A stretch of 33,647 nt of DNA from Loigolactobacillus backii. GTDB lineage: Bacteria > Bacillota > Bacilli > Lactobacillales > Lactobacillaceae. A program made the position numbers and the translations under genes. The DNA is taken from positions 1 through 33,647 of the forward strand of contig NZ_RHNQ01000027.1 of the NCBI RefSeq assembly GCF_003946275.1, given 5' to 3'. Below the pieces are notes generated by a model that saw nothing but the letters and a program-made list of their open reading frames with translations, was not told the origin of the DNA and searched no databases. Shown piece by piece: positions 1-7,600 of this stretch (its first letter is position 1; the number at the start of each line of letters is the position of its first letter).

Positions 1-37
1 CTTTTTTATTTTTCTGATTTTCAAAACAGACAAAAAA

Positions 38-206
38 CCGGTATTAGTTATTCACCAATACCAGAAAGTGTAGACCCTTATTTGTTTGATCATTGCACTA
101 GAACGTGCGCCAAAAGTCTGGATTTAGCTGTAGTTACGCAGTAAACCCAAAACCGACTTTTGTCCCACTTTCTTTATCCGAAGTAGGTCATTCACTAATA
201 CCGGGC
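38..206. repeat. Inverted repeat pair upstream of hemH
   Basis: CCGGTATTAGTTATTCA at about 38-54 is matched in inverted orientation by TTCACTAATACCGG at 191-204. The left arm also forms its own small hairpin, GGTATT...AATACC, at about 40-62. About 135 bp lie between the arms, and they hold one copy of the composite dispersed repeat. The sequence shows the inverted match directly. Whether it marks the ends of a small mobile element or is a transcript structure is not known. Confidence 0.5.
88..169 (+). repeat. Composite dispersed repeat, copy R1
   Basis: Two modules that recur across the window. Module A (88-121) contains GATCATTGCACTAGAACGTG followed by CGCCAAAAGTCTGG. Module B (142-169) contains AAACCCAAAACCGACTTTTG followed by TCCCACT. 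Module B is nearly identical at 12912, 16653 and, reversed, 20594. Module A recurs at 4576 and, reversed, at 20905. No open reading frame covers it. Confidence 0.7.
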
Positions 207-218
207 CAGTTTAATTTA

Positions 219-227
219 TGGGATAAT
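219..227 (+). promoter_or_regulatory. Extended -10 promoter candidate of hemH
   Basis: TGGGATAAT is an extended -10 element (TG-N-GATAAT) 25 nt before the GTG start of hemH. No convincing -35 hexamer is present at the usual distance. The leader would be very short, with an AAGGAG ribosome binding site at 237-242. Confidence 0.4.
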
Positions 228-251
228 TGAATACCTAAGGAGTTGTGAATT

Positions 252-1214
252 GTGAAAAAGGGAATTTTATTAGTTAACTTGGGAACACCCACTGCACCAG
301 AAGCGAAGCCAGTCCGTGTTTATTTAAGTCGCTTCTTAGCCGATCAGCGGGTCATTGATACACCACGTTTTTTATGGTGGCCGATTTTACATGGTATTAT
401 TTTGCGTTTTCGACCGCGACATTCGGCGGCGCTTTATAAAAAAATTTGGTCGGCGGAGGGATCACCATTATTACTATACACGCAGCAGCAAACACAGCAA
501 TTACAAGAATTACTGCCTAACTATGTTGTTCGTTTTGCTATGTGTTATAGTGCACCATCCGTACCCACAGCGCTCAGTGAACTAGCTAATCAGGGCGTTG
601 ATGAGTTAACGGTTATTCCGCTATACCCGCAATATTCAGGGACGACAACTGGTTCGGTTTTTGATCAGGTAATGACTTATTTTCAAAATAGTTCCAATAT
701 TCCGCAGTTATATTTTCAACAAAGTTTTTTCCATGAACCACTCTATATAGCAGCCTTGGCCAATCAAATCAAACTAGAATTAAAAAATCAGTCGTATGAT
801 CAACTGATTTTCTCTTATCACGGTATTCCGCAAAAATATGCTGATAACGGGGATCCATACCCCCAACAATGCACTGAAACAACGCAGCAAATTATGCAAT
901 TGGTCGGCGATCAGCCATACCAGCAAAGCTATCAATCTAAATTTGGTCCTAGTCAGTGGCTATTACCGGCAACGGATCAGACGTTAAAAAATTTGGCCAG
1001 TAATGGCTGTAAAAGTGTTTTAGTTATTACACCAAGTTTCGTAGCGGACTGTTTGGAGACACTACAAGAGATTAACCGCGAAAACCGGCAGTACTTTATG
1101 GAAAGTGGTGGGCAACGCTTTACCTATTTACACCCACTTAACGGTAGTACAGACTTTACCGCGATATTGGCAAAGCTTGCAGTGAATAATGAACGTGTTC
1201 AGCAGACTCATTAA
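252..1214 (+). CDS. hemH: Ferrochelatase
   Basis: Inserts ferrous iron into a porphyrin, the last or near-last step of heme synthesis. The 320-residue length fits the family. The catalytic histidine is H190 in FSYHGIP, and the conserved glutamate is E269 in FVADCLETLQE. The GTG start is fixed by AAGGAG nine bases upstream. The N-terminal half (DQRVIDTPRFLWWPILHGII, then SPLLLY) reads like the protoporphyrin-type enzyme of Proteobacteria rather than the coproporphyrin enzyme of most Firmicutes, judged from memory of both families. No other heme-synthesis gene lies in the window. Lactobacilli usually lack the full pathway, so the enzyme would act on imported porphyrin. It stands alone on the plus strand and its 3' end overlaps the convergent acetyltransferase gene by 59 bp. 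Confidence 0.93.
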   Translation: MKKGILLVNLGTPTAPEAKPVRVYLSRFLADQRVIDTPRFLWWPILHGIILRFRPRHSAALYKKIWSAEGSPLLLYTQQQTQQLQELLPNYVVRFAMCYSAPSVPTALSELANQGVDELTVIPLYPQYSGTTTGSVFDQVMTYFQNSSNIPQLYFQQSFFHEPLYIAALANQIKLELKNQSYDQLIFSYHGIPQKYADNGDPYPQQCTETTQQIMQLVGDQPYQQSYQSKFGPSQWLLPATDQTLKNLASNGCKSVLVITPSFVADCLETLQEINRENRQYFMESGGQRFTYLHPLNGSTDFTAILAKLAVNNERVQQTH

Positions 1215-1683
1215 TTAGTGACTTAAACCCAACTCGCTCAAGTAATTTTTGAGCGGGTTTATTTTTTTTCGTTGTAATTGCGGTTAATTCAGTTAATTTA
1301 AGTTCTTCAAAACTAAATTGAACGATGTGCTGTAAAACTTCCGTCATGACGCCTTGCCGTTGAAATTGAGCTAATAGTTCATAGTGGACACTGGCCGATG
1401 TGGTTGTTTCACTAAAGGGTCCTAATTCAAAAGTACCTAGAAAAGTATTACTTTTGCGATCTTGAATTGCCCAGATCAACATTTCATTGCGCATAACGCG
1501 GCCCATTGCAGAATTAACGTAACGGGCCGTGTCCATAATTGTCGAGTCAGGTTGACGATCCGCTGCCTGAGCAATGGATTTGTCGTGACGCAATGCGAAA
1601 ATCTCTTTGATGTTACTCCCAGTCAACCAGTCAAGCGTGTAGTGCGCGGTCATAATTGGGTGGTACTTTTCAAATATTGTCAT
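1156..1683 (-). CDS. GNAT family N-acetyltransferase (RimJ/RimL-like)
   Basis: A 175-residue protein with the layout of the GNAT acetyltransferase fold. It has an N-terminal substrate region, central beta strands (LIWAIQDRKSNTFLGTFELG), an acetyl-CoA region around residues 105-125 (AQFQRQGVMTEVLQHIVQF) in a degenerate R/QxxGxG/A form, and the C-terminal signature NKPAQKLLERVGFK near residues 140-153. It probably acetylates an amino group of a small molecule or a protein N-terminus; the substrate cannot be read from the sequence. The ATG at 1683 has only a weak AAAGAG upstream. An internal ATG at 1653 lacks any ribosome binding site. The gene ends inside the 3' end of hemH, and the hemH terminator lies within its coding region. 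Confidence 0.85.
   Translation of the reverse strand: MTIFEKYHPIMTAHYTLDWLTGSNIKEIFALRHDKSIAQAADRQPDSTIMDTARYVNSAMGRVMRNEMLIWAIQDRKSNTFLGTFELGPFSETTTSASVHYELLAQFQRQGVMTEVLQHIVQFSFEELKLTELTAITTKKNKPAQKLLERVGFKSLINESAEHVHYSLQALPISR
1225..1269 (+). terminator. Rho-independent terminator of hemH
   Basis: A stem built from AAACC...GGTTT and CTCGCTCAA...TTGAGCG with a short loop, followed by A and eight T. It lies just after the hemH stop codon but entirely inside the antisense acetyltransferase coding sequence. Confidence 0.8.
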
Positions 1684-1755
1684 TGGTTATTCAGCTCTTT
1701 CTTCAGGTAGTCTAATTGTGTTTATGCTACCGCAGATTATAGTGTAAATAAACAT

Positions 1756-3648
1756 TTAGATATTTATTGGAAGGTCGAGACCGACCTCGGCCGCATCAAC
1801 AATTGTTTCGGCAAGCGTTGGGTGAGCGTGAATTGTGTTAGCAACGTCATCTAAGGTCAGTTCGTTTTCAATCACTGTAGTGAGCTCGGCAATTAATTCA
1901 CTGGCGTTGGGACCAACAATTTGCGCGCCAATAATTTGGTTAGTTTTATCGTCAAAAATAAGTCGTAAAAAGCCTGTGGTGACATTTAACGTTAAGGCCC
2001 GGCCATTAGCGCCAAATGGGAATTGTGCGGTTGCGGCGTGATAGCCAGCCTCGATAGCCGCTTTTTTCGATAAACCAGTAACGGCCATTTCAGGATCGCT
2101 ATAAACAATTTCAGGTAGTGCCTTGTAGTTAACGTGAGTTTCCTTACCGGCCAAAATGGCCCCCAAAACACGAGCCTGATTTGTTGCCCGGTGTTCTAGC
2201 ATAATTCCCGGCGTAACATCACCAATTGCAAAAATGTGTTCGCGGTTAGTTTGGCACTGGTCATTAATTATAATTTTGTTTTGTTTAGTTAGGTTAAGCC
2301 CTAGGTTTTCTAAACCAAGATCTTCAGTATTGGGCAAACGACCAACAGTGACTAGTAAATAGTCGCCATTAATTATTTGTTGCTCCCCATTCTTTTCATA
2401 AGTGACTGTGACCGCTGTTTTTGTGTTTTCGACCTTTTTAATTGGTGCCTCAGTAATTATTTCCACGCCTTTACGTTGCAGGTTAGCCGTAACTACTTTA
2501 ACAAGACTTTCGTCAAATTTAGATAAGAGTCGCTTGGAGTGTTGAATAATTGTGACCTTAGCGCCTAGATCTGCATAGGCCGAGGCTAGCTCGGTACCGA
2601 TGTAGCCACCACCGTCAACCAATAAATGTTCTGGAATCTTAGGCAAACTAAGCGCGCTCGTTGAATCAATAACGCGCTTTTCAAACGGAAAATCTGCTAA
2701 TGGTCGCGGTCGCGAGCCTGTTGCAATTACAGCGCGCTTAAAAGCTAGAATAGTCGTTTTAGTTCCACTAACTAAGCGTAAATGATGCAAATCAAGAAAA
2801 TCTGCGTTACCATAACGTAAATCAACCTGATGTTCTTTAATTAAATCCTGAACGCCACCGACTAATTTATCAACAATACTTTGTTTCCACTGTTGGGTTT
2901 TAGTGTAGTCCAGATTCTTTTTACCACCCTGCGTCATACCTAATTGCTCATCACTAGCCATAGCGGCAAAACGATGACCAGCGTTAATTAAAGCCTTTGA
3001 GGGAATACAGCCAATGTTTAGGCAAGTTCCGCCAACTTTATTTTTTTCAATGAGGGTTACTTGTTCACCTAACTCACTGGCGCGGATTGCTGCCGTATAA
3101 CCACCAGGGCCAGCCCCGATAATAACGGTGTCGATATTCTCGGCTTCAGGATAGTCTTTTTCTTTGGCCGGTTGTTTGCTGAAGAGATTACGAAAATTAA
3201 TTTGGTTATCAATATCCGTCTTTTTAATCATTTTTGCGGTGTTACCTAACACAATTTTACTAAGATCAACATTATTATGAAGTGCATAACAGCGTAACGC
3301 TGGTGTTATGTTAACGCCGGCTAGAGTTTTTGCCTCTGCCTTTGCGGCGTCATCCCGGGCCTTTTGCGCTAATTGCGTTTGTTTCTTTAAGTTAGCAGCC
3401 AGGTTTTGACCAGGTTCCTCGTCAATTTCAAATAGAACATCAGTGTAACTGAAGGGTTCACCTTCCTGGATATTTATTTTTTTTACTGTACCGGCTAAGG
3501 GTGCCTTTAGATCGAGGACCAATTTGTGGCCCTCTAATTCCAACATGTCCTGATTAAAATCTAGATGCTCGCCGGCCTTAATTCGCCAAGCGATAACAGT
3601 ACCATCAACGGATTTAGTATAAAGATCGGCCAAACGTAATGAACGCAT
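1756..3648 (-). CDS. lpdA: Dihydrolipoamide dehydrogenase with N-terminal lipoyl and E3-binding-like domains
   Basis: Flavoprotein (E3) that reoxidises dihydrolipoamide with NAD+ in 2-oxoacid dehydrogenase or related complexes. Residues 1-77 form a lipoyl domain; the lysine in LEGHKLVLDLKAPLAGT (K42) sits where lipoate is attached. Residues about 113-147 (ITPALRCYALHNNVDLSKIV and on) resemble the peripheral subunit-binding domain of E2 proteins. From about residue 173 comes the FAD domain (VIIGAGPGGYTAA), the redox disulfide GGTCLNIGCIPSK (C209, C214), the NAD domain, and the C-terminal catalytic HPTLAE (H609, E614). The ATG at 3648 has AAAGGAG eight bases upstream; the GTG at 3657 lies in that site. 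No E1 or E2 gene is nearby. The gene is divergent from ohr. A lipoate ligase at 11.2 kb could supply its cofactor. Confidence 0.9.
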   Translation of the reverse strand: MRSLRLADLYTKSVDGTVIAWRIKAGEHLDFNQDMLELEGHKLVLDLKAPLAGTVKKINIQEGEPFSYTDVLFEIDEEPGQNLAANLKKQTQLAQKARDDAAKAEAKTLAGVNITPALRCYALHNNVDLSKIVLGNTAKMIKKTDIDNQINFRNLFSKQPAKEKDYPEAENIDTVIIGAGPGGYTAAIRASELGEQVTLIEKNKVGGTCLNIGCIPSKALINAGHRFAAMASDEQLGMTQGGKKNLDYTKTQQWKQSIVDKLVGGVQDLIKEHQVDLRYGNADFLDLHHLRLVSGTKTTILAFKRAVIATGSRPRPLADFPFEKRVIDSTSALSLPKIPEHLLVDGGGYIGTELASAYADLGAKVTIIQHSKRLLSKFDESLVKVVTANLQRKGVEIITEAPIKKVENTKTAVTVTYEKNGEQQIINGDYLLVTVGRLPNTEDLGLENLGLNLTKQNKIIINDQCQTNREHIFAIGDVTPGIMLEHRATNQARVLGAILAGKETHVNYKALPEIVYSDPEMAVTGLSKKAAIEAGYHAATAQFPFGANGRALTLNVTTGFLRLIFDDKTNQIIGAQIVGPNASELIAELTTVIENELTLDDVANTIHAHPTLAETIVDAAEVGLDLPINI

Positions 3649-3696
3649 AAAAAGCACTCCTTTTTTTAATAAAATGTAAAGGCTATCATTGATAAT

Positions 3697-3722
3697 TTGA
3701 TATAAATTGTGTACAATATAAT
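3697..3722. promoter_or_regulatory. Promoter/operator candidate between lpdA and ohr
   Basis: The 103-bp divergent gap holds the inverted repeat ATTGT-GT-ACAAT (3706-3717) running into a TATAAT (3717-3722), with TTGATA 14 bp upstream. The arms resemble half sites bound by MarR/OhrR repressors (AATTGT/ACAATT). The spacing to the -35 is short, so the promoter assignment is uncertain. Peroxide control of ohr through this site is an inference. Confidence 0.35.
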
Positions 3723-3751
3723 TATACGATAACTAAAGGGGGAATTCAATT

Positions 3752-4153
3752 TTGAACAAACTTTACACAACAGTTATGACGAACGAAGGTGGCCGTGAAG
3801 GTCAAGTATGGTCCAATGACAAGAAATTAGACTTAAAGATTACGGCCCCAGGCGAAGGTAAGGAAGGTACGAACCCAGAACAGCTCTTTGCTGCAGGCTA
3901 TGCTTCTTGTTTTAATAGTGCACTGAGTGTCGCTTTAGAACAAGGCAACGTTTCCGGTAAGAGCACAATTCGTGCTGAAGTTTCATTATTCCAAGGTGAT
4001 GGCCCTGATTTTAAGATTGCAGTTAAATTAATCGGCCACATTGATGGTTTAGACAAAGAAGAGGCAGCAAAGTATATGCAAATTGCCCACCAAATTTGTC
4101 CTTATTCAAAGGCAACTAGTGGTAATGTTGACGTTGAATTAGTAACTGAATAA
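3752..4153 (+). CDS. ohr: Ohr-type organic hydroperoxide resistance protein (OsmC family)
   Basis: Thiol peroxidase that reduces organic hydroperoxides in the cytoplasm, usually recycled by lipoylated proteins and dihydrolipoamide dehydrogenase. It has 133 residues, near the family norm of about 140. The two catalytic cysteines are C53 in AAGYASCFNSAL and C116 in HQICPYSKAT; both are in the Ohr-specific context. The start is a TTG nine bases after AAAGGGGG. The neighbouring divergent gene is a lipoyl-domain dihydrolipoamide dehydrogenase, which is the biochemical reductant known for Ohr in other bacteria, so the pair may work together (inference). A terminator follows at once. Confidence 0.92.
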   Translation: MNKLYTTVMTNEGGREGQVWSNDKKLDLKITAPGEGKEGTNPEQLFAAGYASCFNSALSVALEQGNVSGKSTIRAEVSLFQGDGPDFKIAVKLIGHIDGLDKEEAAKYMQIAHQICPYSKATSGNVDVELVTE

Positions 4154-4163
4154 TTTTAGCTTG

Positions 4164-4208
4164 GCGTGTATCGAAGTTTTGGTAACATAACTTTGGTGCA
4201 CGCTTTTT
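4164..4208 (+). terminator. Terminator of ohr
   Basis: GCGTG...CACGC outer arms enclose ATCGAAGTT...AACTTTGGT, followed by TTTTTGCTT, ten bases after the ohr stop codon. Confidence 0.75.
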
Positions 4209-4527
4209 GCTTGATTAAAATTCTGACGTGTAGTATGGCAGATTAGCATTTGATTATTTTCGACTATCCTATTAAGAAAACTTGCTCTTTTTAAATAATT
4301 AAGTGTGCACCTTAGCAAGTGACTCGTCAGTTATTATTCAGGCAGCTTTTTAGACGAGAGGCTTGCTTTTTTCTTTGATTTGAAATACGGAGATCGGTTA
4401 AATCACATAAAATCGTCAGTTTGTTTGACGTCAGAAATGTATTAATTGCTGGTTTCATCACTAATGTTAAGCAATTTTGTGAGTTTAGTAGCGTATCCTT
4501 GATTTCAAGATTGAGTGTCCAGATAAA
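4209..4527. other. Intergenic region between ohr and the adhesin gene
   Basis: About 320 bp with no credible gene; short reading frames here lack ribosome binding sites and domain similarity. The only structure seen is the set of alternative pairings at 4280-4373, described separately. The composition is AT-rich, like other gaps in the window. Confidence 0.6.
4280..4373 (+). other. Mutually exclusive hairpins with terminator-like end
   Basis: AGCAAGT at 4314-4320 can pair with ACTTGCT upstream (4280-4286). Alternatively, together with CTCGTC (4323-4328), it can pair with GACGAG (4353-4358) and CTTGCT (4362-4367), the latter followed by a T run to 4372. One pairing precludes the other, as in an attenuator or a small regulated RNA. 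No gene follows on the plus strand, so the role is unknown. Confidence 0.4.
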
Positions 4528-4573
4528 AAATAGTAAGGAGGCTAGGACAAAAGCCCTAGCCTCCTTACTATTT
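4528..4573 (-). terminator. Strong terminator of the surface adhesin gene
   Basis: A perfect 19-bp stem (AAATAGTAAGGAGGCTAGG and its complement) with an 8-nt loop. On the minus strand it is followed by a run of T, 40 bp after the adhesin stop codon. The stem is a variant of the hairpin at 20956-20988, and both lie beside a copy of repeat module A. Confidence 0.85.
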
Positions 4574-4575
4574 CC

Positions 4576-4609
4576 GATCGCTACTCTAGAATATGTGCCA
4601 AAAGTCTGG
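4576..4609 (+). repeat. Composite dispersed repeat, copy R2 (module A)
   Basis: GATCGCTACTCTAGAATATG followed by TGCCAAAAGTCTGG closely matches 88-121 and the reverse complement of 20905-20945. It joins directly to the terminator hairpin at 4528-4573, the same arrangement as at 20905-20988. Confidence 0.65.
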
Positions 4610-4612
4610 TTT

Positions 4613-7600
4613 CTATTCTTTTTCATGCTTACGTTTTTGATCAAATATACCTAGTATGCCTGTCAATAACATAACACCGATTGTAGCCAAAAGTGTTCTC
4701 TCACCTGTAGCCTCACCAGTTTGTGGTAATTTACTAAGTACCGAACCAGCAACGGTTGTGTTTGTTTTCTTAGTTGATTTTTCCTTAGTCAAAGTAGTAT
4801 TACCAGTTTGTTTTTTGGCCAAATTAATTGTGCTGGTAGTATTGTTATTAGTTGTTTTGCTCATGTTGTTAGCAGGAGTGTTATTGTCAGTGGCTGTACC
4901 AGTGGTGTTGTGAGTATTGTTGCTAGTAACCGTACCAGCACTGCCAGTAGTTTTATTACCAGTAACCGTGCCACCGTTATTAGCAGGGGTATTATTGCTG
5001 GTAGTTGTGCCAGTACCAACATTATTACCGGTCGTGTTATTACCAGTAGTTGTGTCAGTGTTACCGCCAGTATTGTTGTCACCAGTAGTTTTTGCTGGTG
5101 TGACGGTTAAGATTCCATTTTGTAAAGTAACAGTGTAGTTACTGTTCGTTGCGTTATTTGCTGTTAACGTCAAGGTAACAGTATTACTACCAACATTAGT
5201 TCGACTGTTGCCAGTAACGCTATAGGCCAATGTGTCACCATTAAGCAGACCAGTTGGTGTGATGGTTAAACTATGCGCCTGGCCATCGTAAACGTAACTG
5301 GCCGAGTCTGCCGTTAAAGTAGCCTTCGCTGGTATGATAGTAAGTAGTCCACTTTGGACATCAGCGGCTGTGAAGTCGTAGTTTGGATTGGCATTTTGTA
5401 GTTTAGTTATGCCAGCCGTACTTAATTTGACGGTGTAACTACCCACATTTTGACTTGTAATGCCACTTAAATCAAAGTCACTTGCAGTCAACTGGGGTAC
5501 GACAAAGCTCTTATCGGCACTTGGTGCTAAAACAGTGTAGGTTGTTGGATCGGTACTGGCAGTACCATCGTAAACTTTAGTTGCGCCTTGAACTACCAAG
5601 CTAGTGGCCAACTGTGGATTATCACTAGGTTTAGTCGGATTAACTGGCGCACTTGGATCATTTGGGTTGGCCGGTGTAGTTAAGGCTAACGGTGTGACGG
5701 TTAAAGTCCCATTCTGTAAAGTAACAGTGTAGTTACTATTGGTCGTGTTATTTTCGGCCAACGTCAAAGTAACAGCATTACTACCAGCGTTGGTTCGACT
5801 ATTGCCCGTAACACTATAAGTCAAGGTATCGCCATTGAGCAGGCCATTCGGTGTGATGGTTAGGCTATGCGCCTGCCCATCATAAACGTAACTGGCTGAG
5901 TCTGCCGTTAAACTAGCCTTTGCGGGCGTAATGGTAAATAGCCCACTTTGGACATCAGCGGCTGTGAAGTCGTAGTTTGAATTGGCGTTTTGTAGTTTAG
6001 TTATGCCAGCCGCACTTAATTTAACGGAGTAACTGCCAACATTCTGGCTTGTAATACCACTTAAATCAAAGTCACTCGCAGTCAACTTGGGTACGACAAA
6101 GTCCTTATCCGCACTTGGTGCTAAAACAGTGTAGGTTGTTGGATCGGTATTGGCAGTACCATCGTAAACCTTGGTCGCACCTTGAACCACTAAGCTAGTG
6201 GTCAACTGTGGATTATCACTAGGATTAGTCGGATTAATCGGTGCACTTGGATCATTTGGGTTGGCCGGTGTAGTTAAGGTTAACGGTGTGACGGTTAAAG
6301 TCCCATTCTGTAAAGTAACAGTGTAGTTACTATTGGTCGTGTTATTTTCGGCCAACGTCAAAGTAACAGCATTACTACCAGCGTTGGTTCGACTATTGCC
6401 CGTAACACTATAAGTTAATGTATCGCCATTGAGCAGGCCATTCGGTGTGATGGTCAGGCTATGCGCCTGACCATCGTAAACGTAACTGGCCGAGTCCGCC
6501 GTTAAACTAGCCTTCGCTGGCGTAATAGTGTCTGTTGCCGCATTACTTTCCAATGCCGTTGCATTTTGTAAATTCAGTGTTGGTTCAGCGGCAGCAAGGT
6601 GCTTCAATCCTTGTGCAGTTAAGGCCAATGTATAGGTACCCACTGTAATTGGGGTTACTTTAGATTGTCCTGGTTGTGTGAAGACATAGTCGCCAGTCTG
6701 CAACTGATAGGTTGTAGTAGTCCCATCTGCGGCGGTTAATGTCAAAACTGGTGCGGTGGTGAAAACTGGCGTATTAGCGTAAACTTTTGTGTTATTTGGA
6801 ACATTACCAGTTGCGTTTAATTGATAGTAGAAATTAACGACCCCATTAGGAGCGAAGGTACCCTTTTGTGTAGCGGCACCGACTAAAGTATAGTTGGCAA
6901 TATCGGCAGCAGTAGCCGTATAGGCTGTGCTGTAGTTACCAGTCAAAGTTGTACTGGCAGCTAATTTAGTTGTAGTGCCAACTAAATAATAGTTAACCGG
7001 TAAATTTTCTGTTGCCAAGGCAAGTTGGGCACCAATCGTGTTTGTCGCTGTAATTTTGTTGCCTGTACTATCGGTTGCTACTGTGTTGGTCTGGGTTAAG
7101 TCAATTTCACCTACATCGGCTGGTGTTGCATCAGTGGCTACTTGCATTGGCGCATATAACTCAATCATATCTTTGGCACCAAGATTAGTCGTCGTTATAA
7201 TAAATGAACGTACTTGTGACCAATTTTTAATTGAACTAGCAGGAAGGTAGCCGGCACTATCAATATTATCCGTCGTACTGTCACCATAACCAGTACTATA
7301 AAGAACCGTCTCGCCACTGGCAGGTGTGGTTACGGGACCAGTTAATTCAAGCCCGTAGGCATCACCGTTTGCAGTGCTAGGTAAGGCGACATATTCTGCG
7401 GCAGTGGCCAAGGCATTATCCGTTCCGTTATATAAAGTAAAACGGTAATCACCAGTGGTTGAGCCACCTAAAGTAAAGGTAGCCGATGTATTGGTTGGAT
7501 CAGCGGTATCGTATACGCTATAGGGAGTATCTGTAGTATTTTTTAATCCATCTTGAGTTACTAATTCAGATGGTGCACTGATTAACCAAGTAAAGTCATT

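Noticed and set aside
4327-4644. 105-codon minus-strand frame overlapping the adhesin 3' end
   Set aside because: It runs through the terminator hairpin and repeat R2 and has no ribosome binding site.
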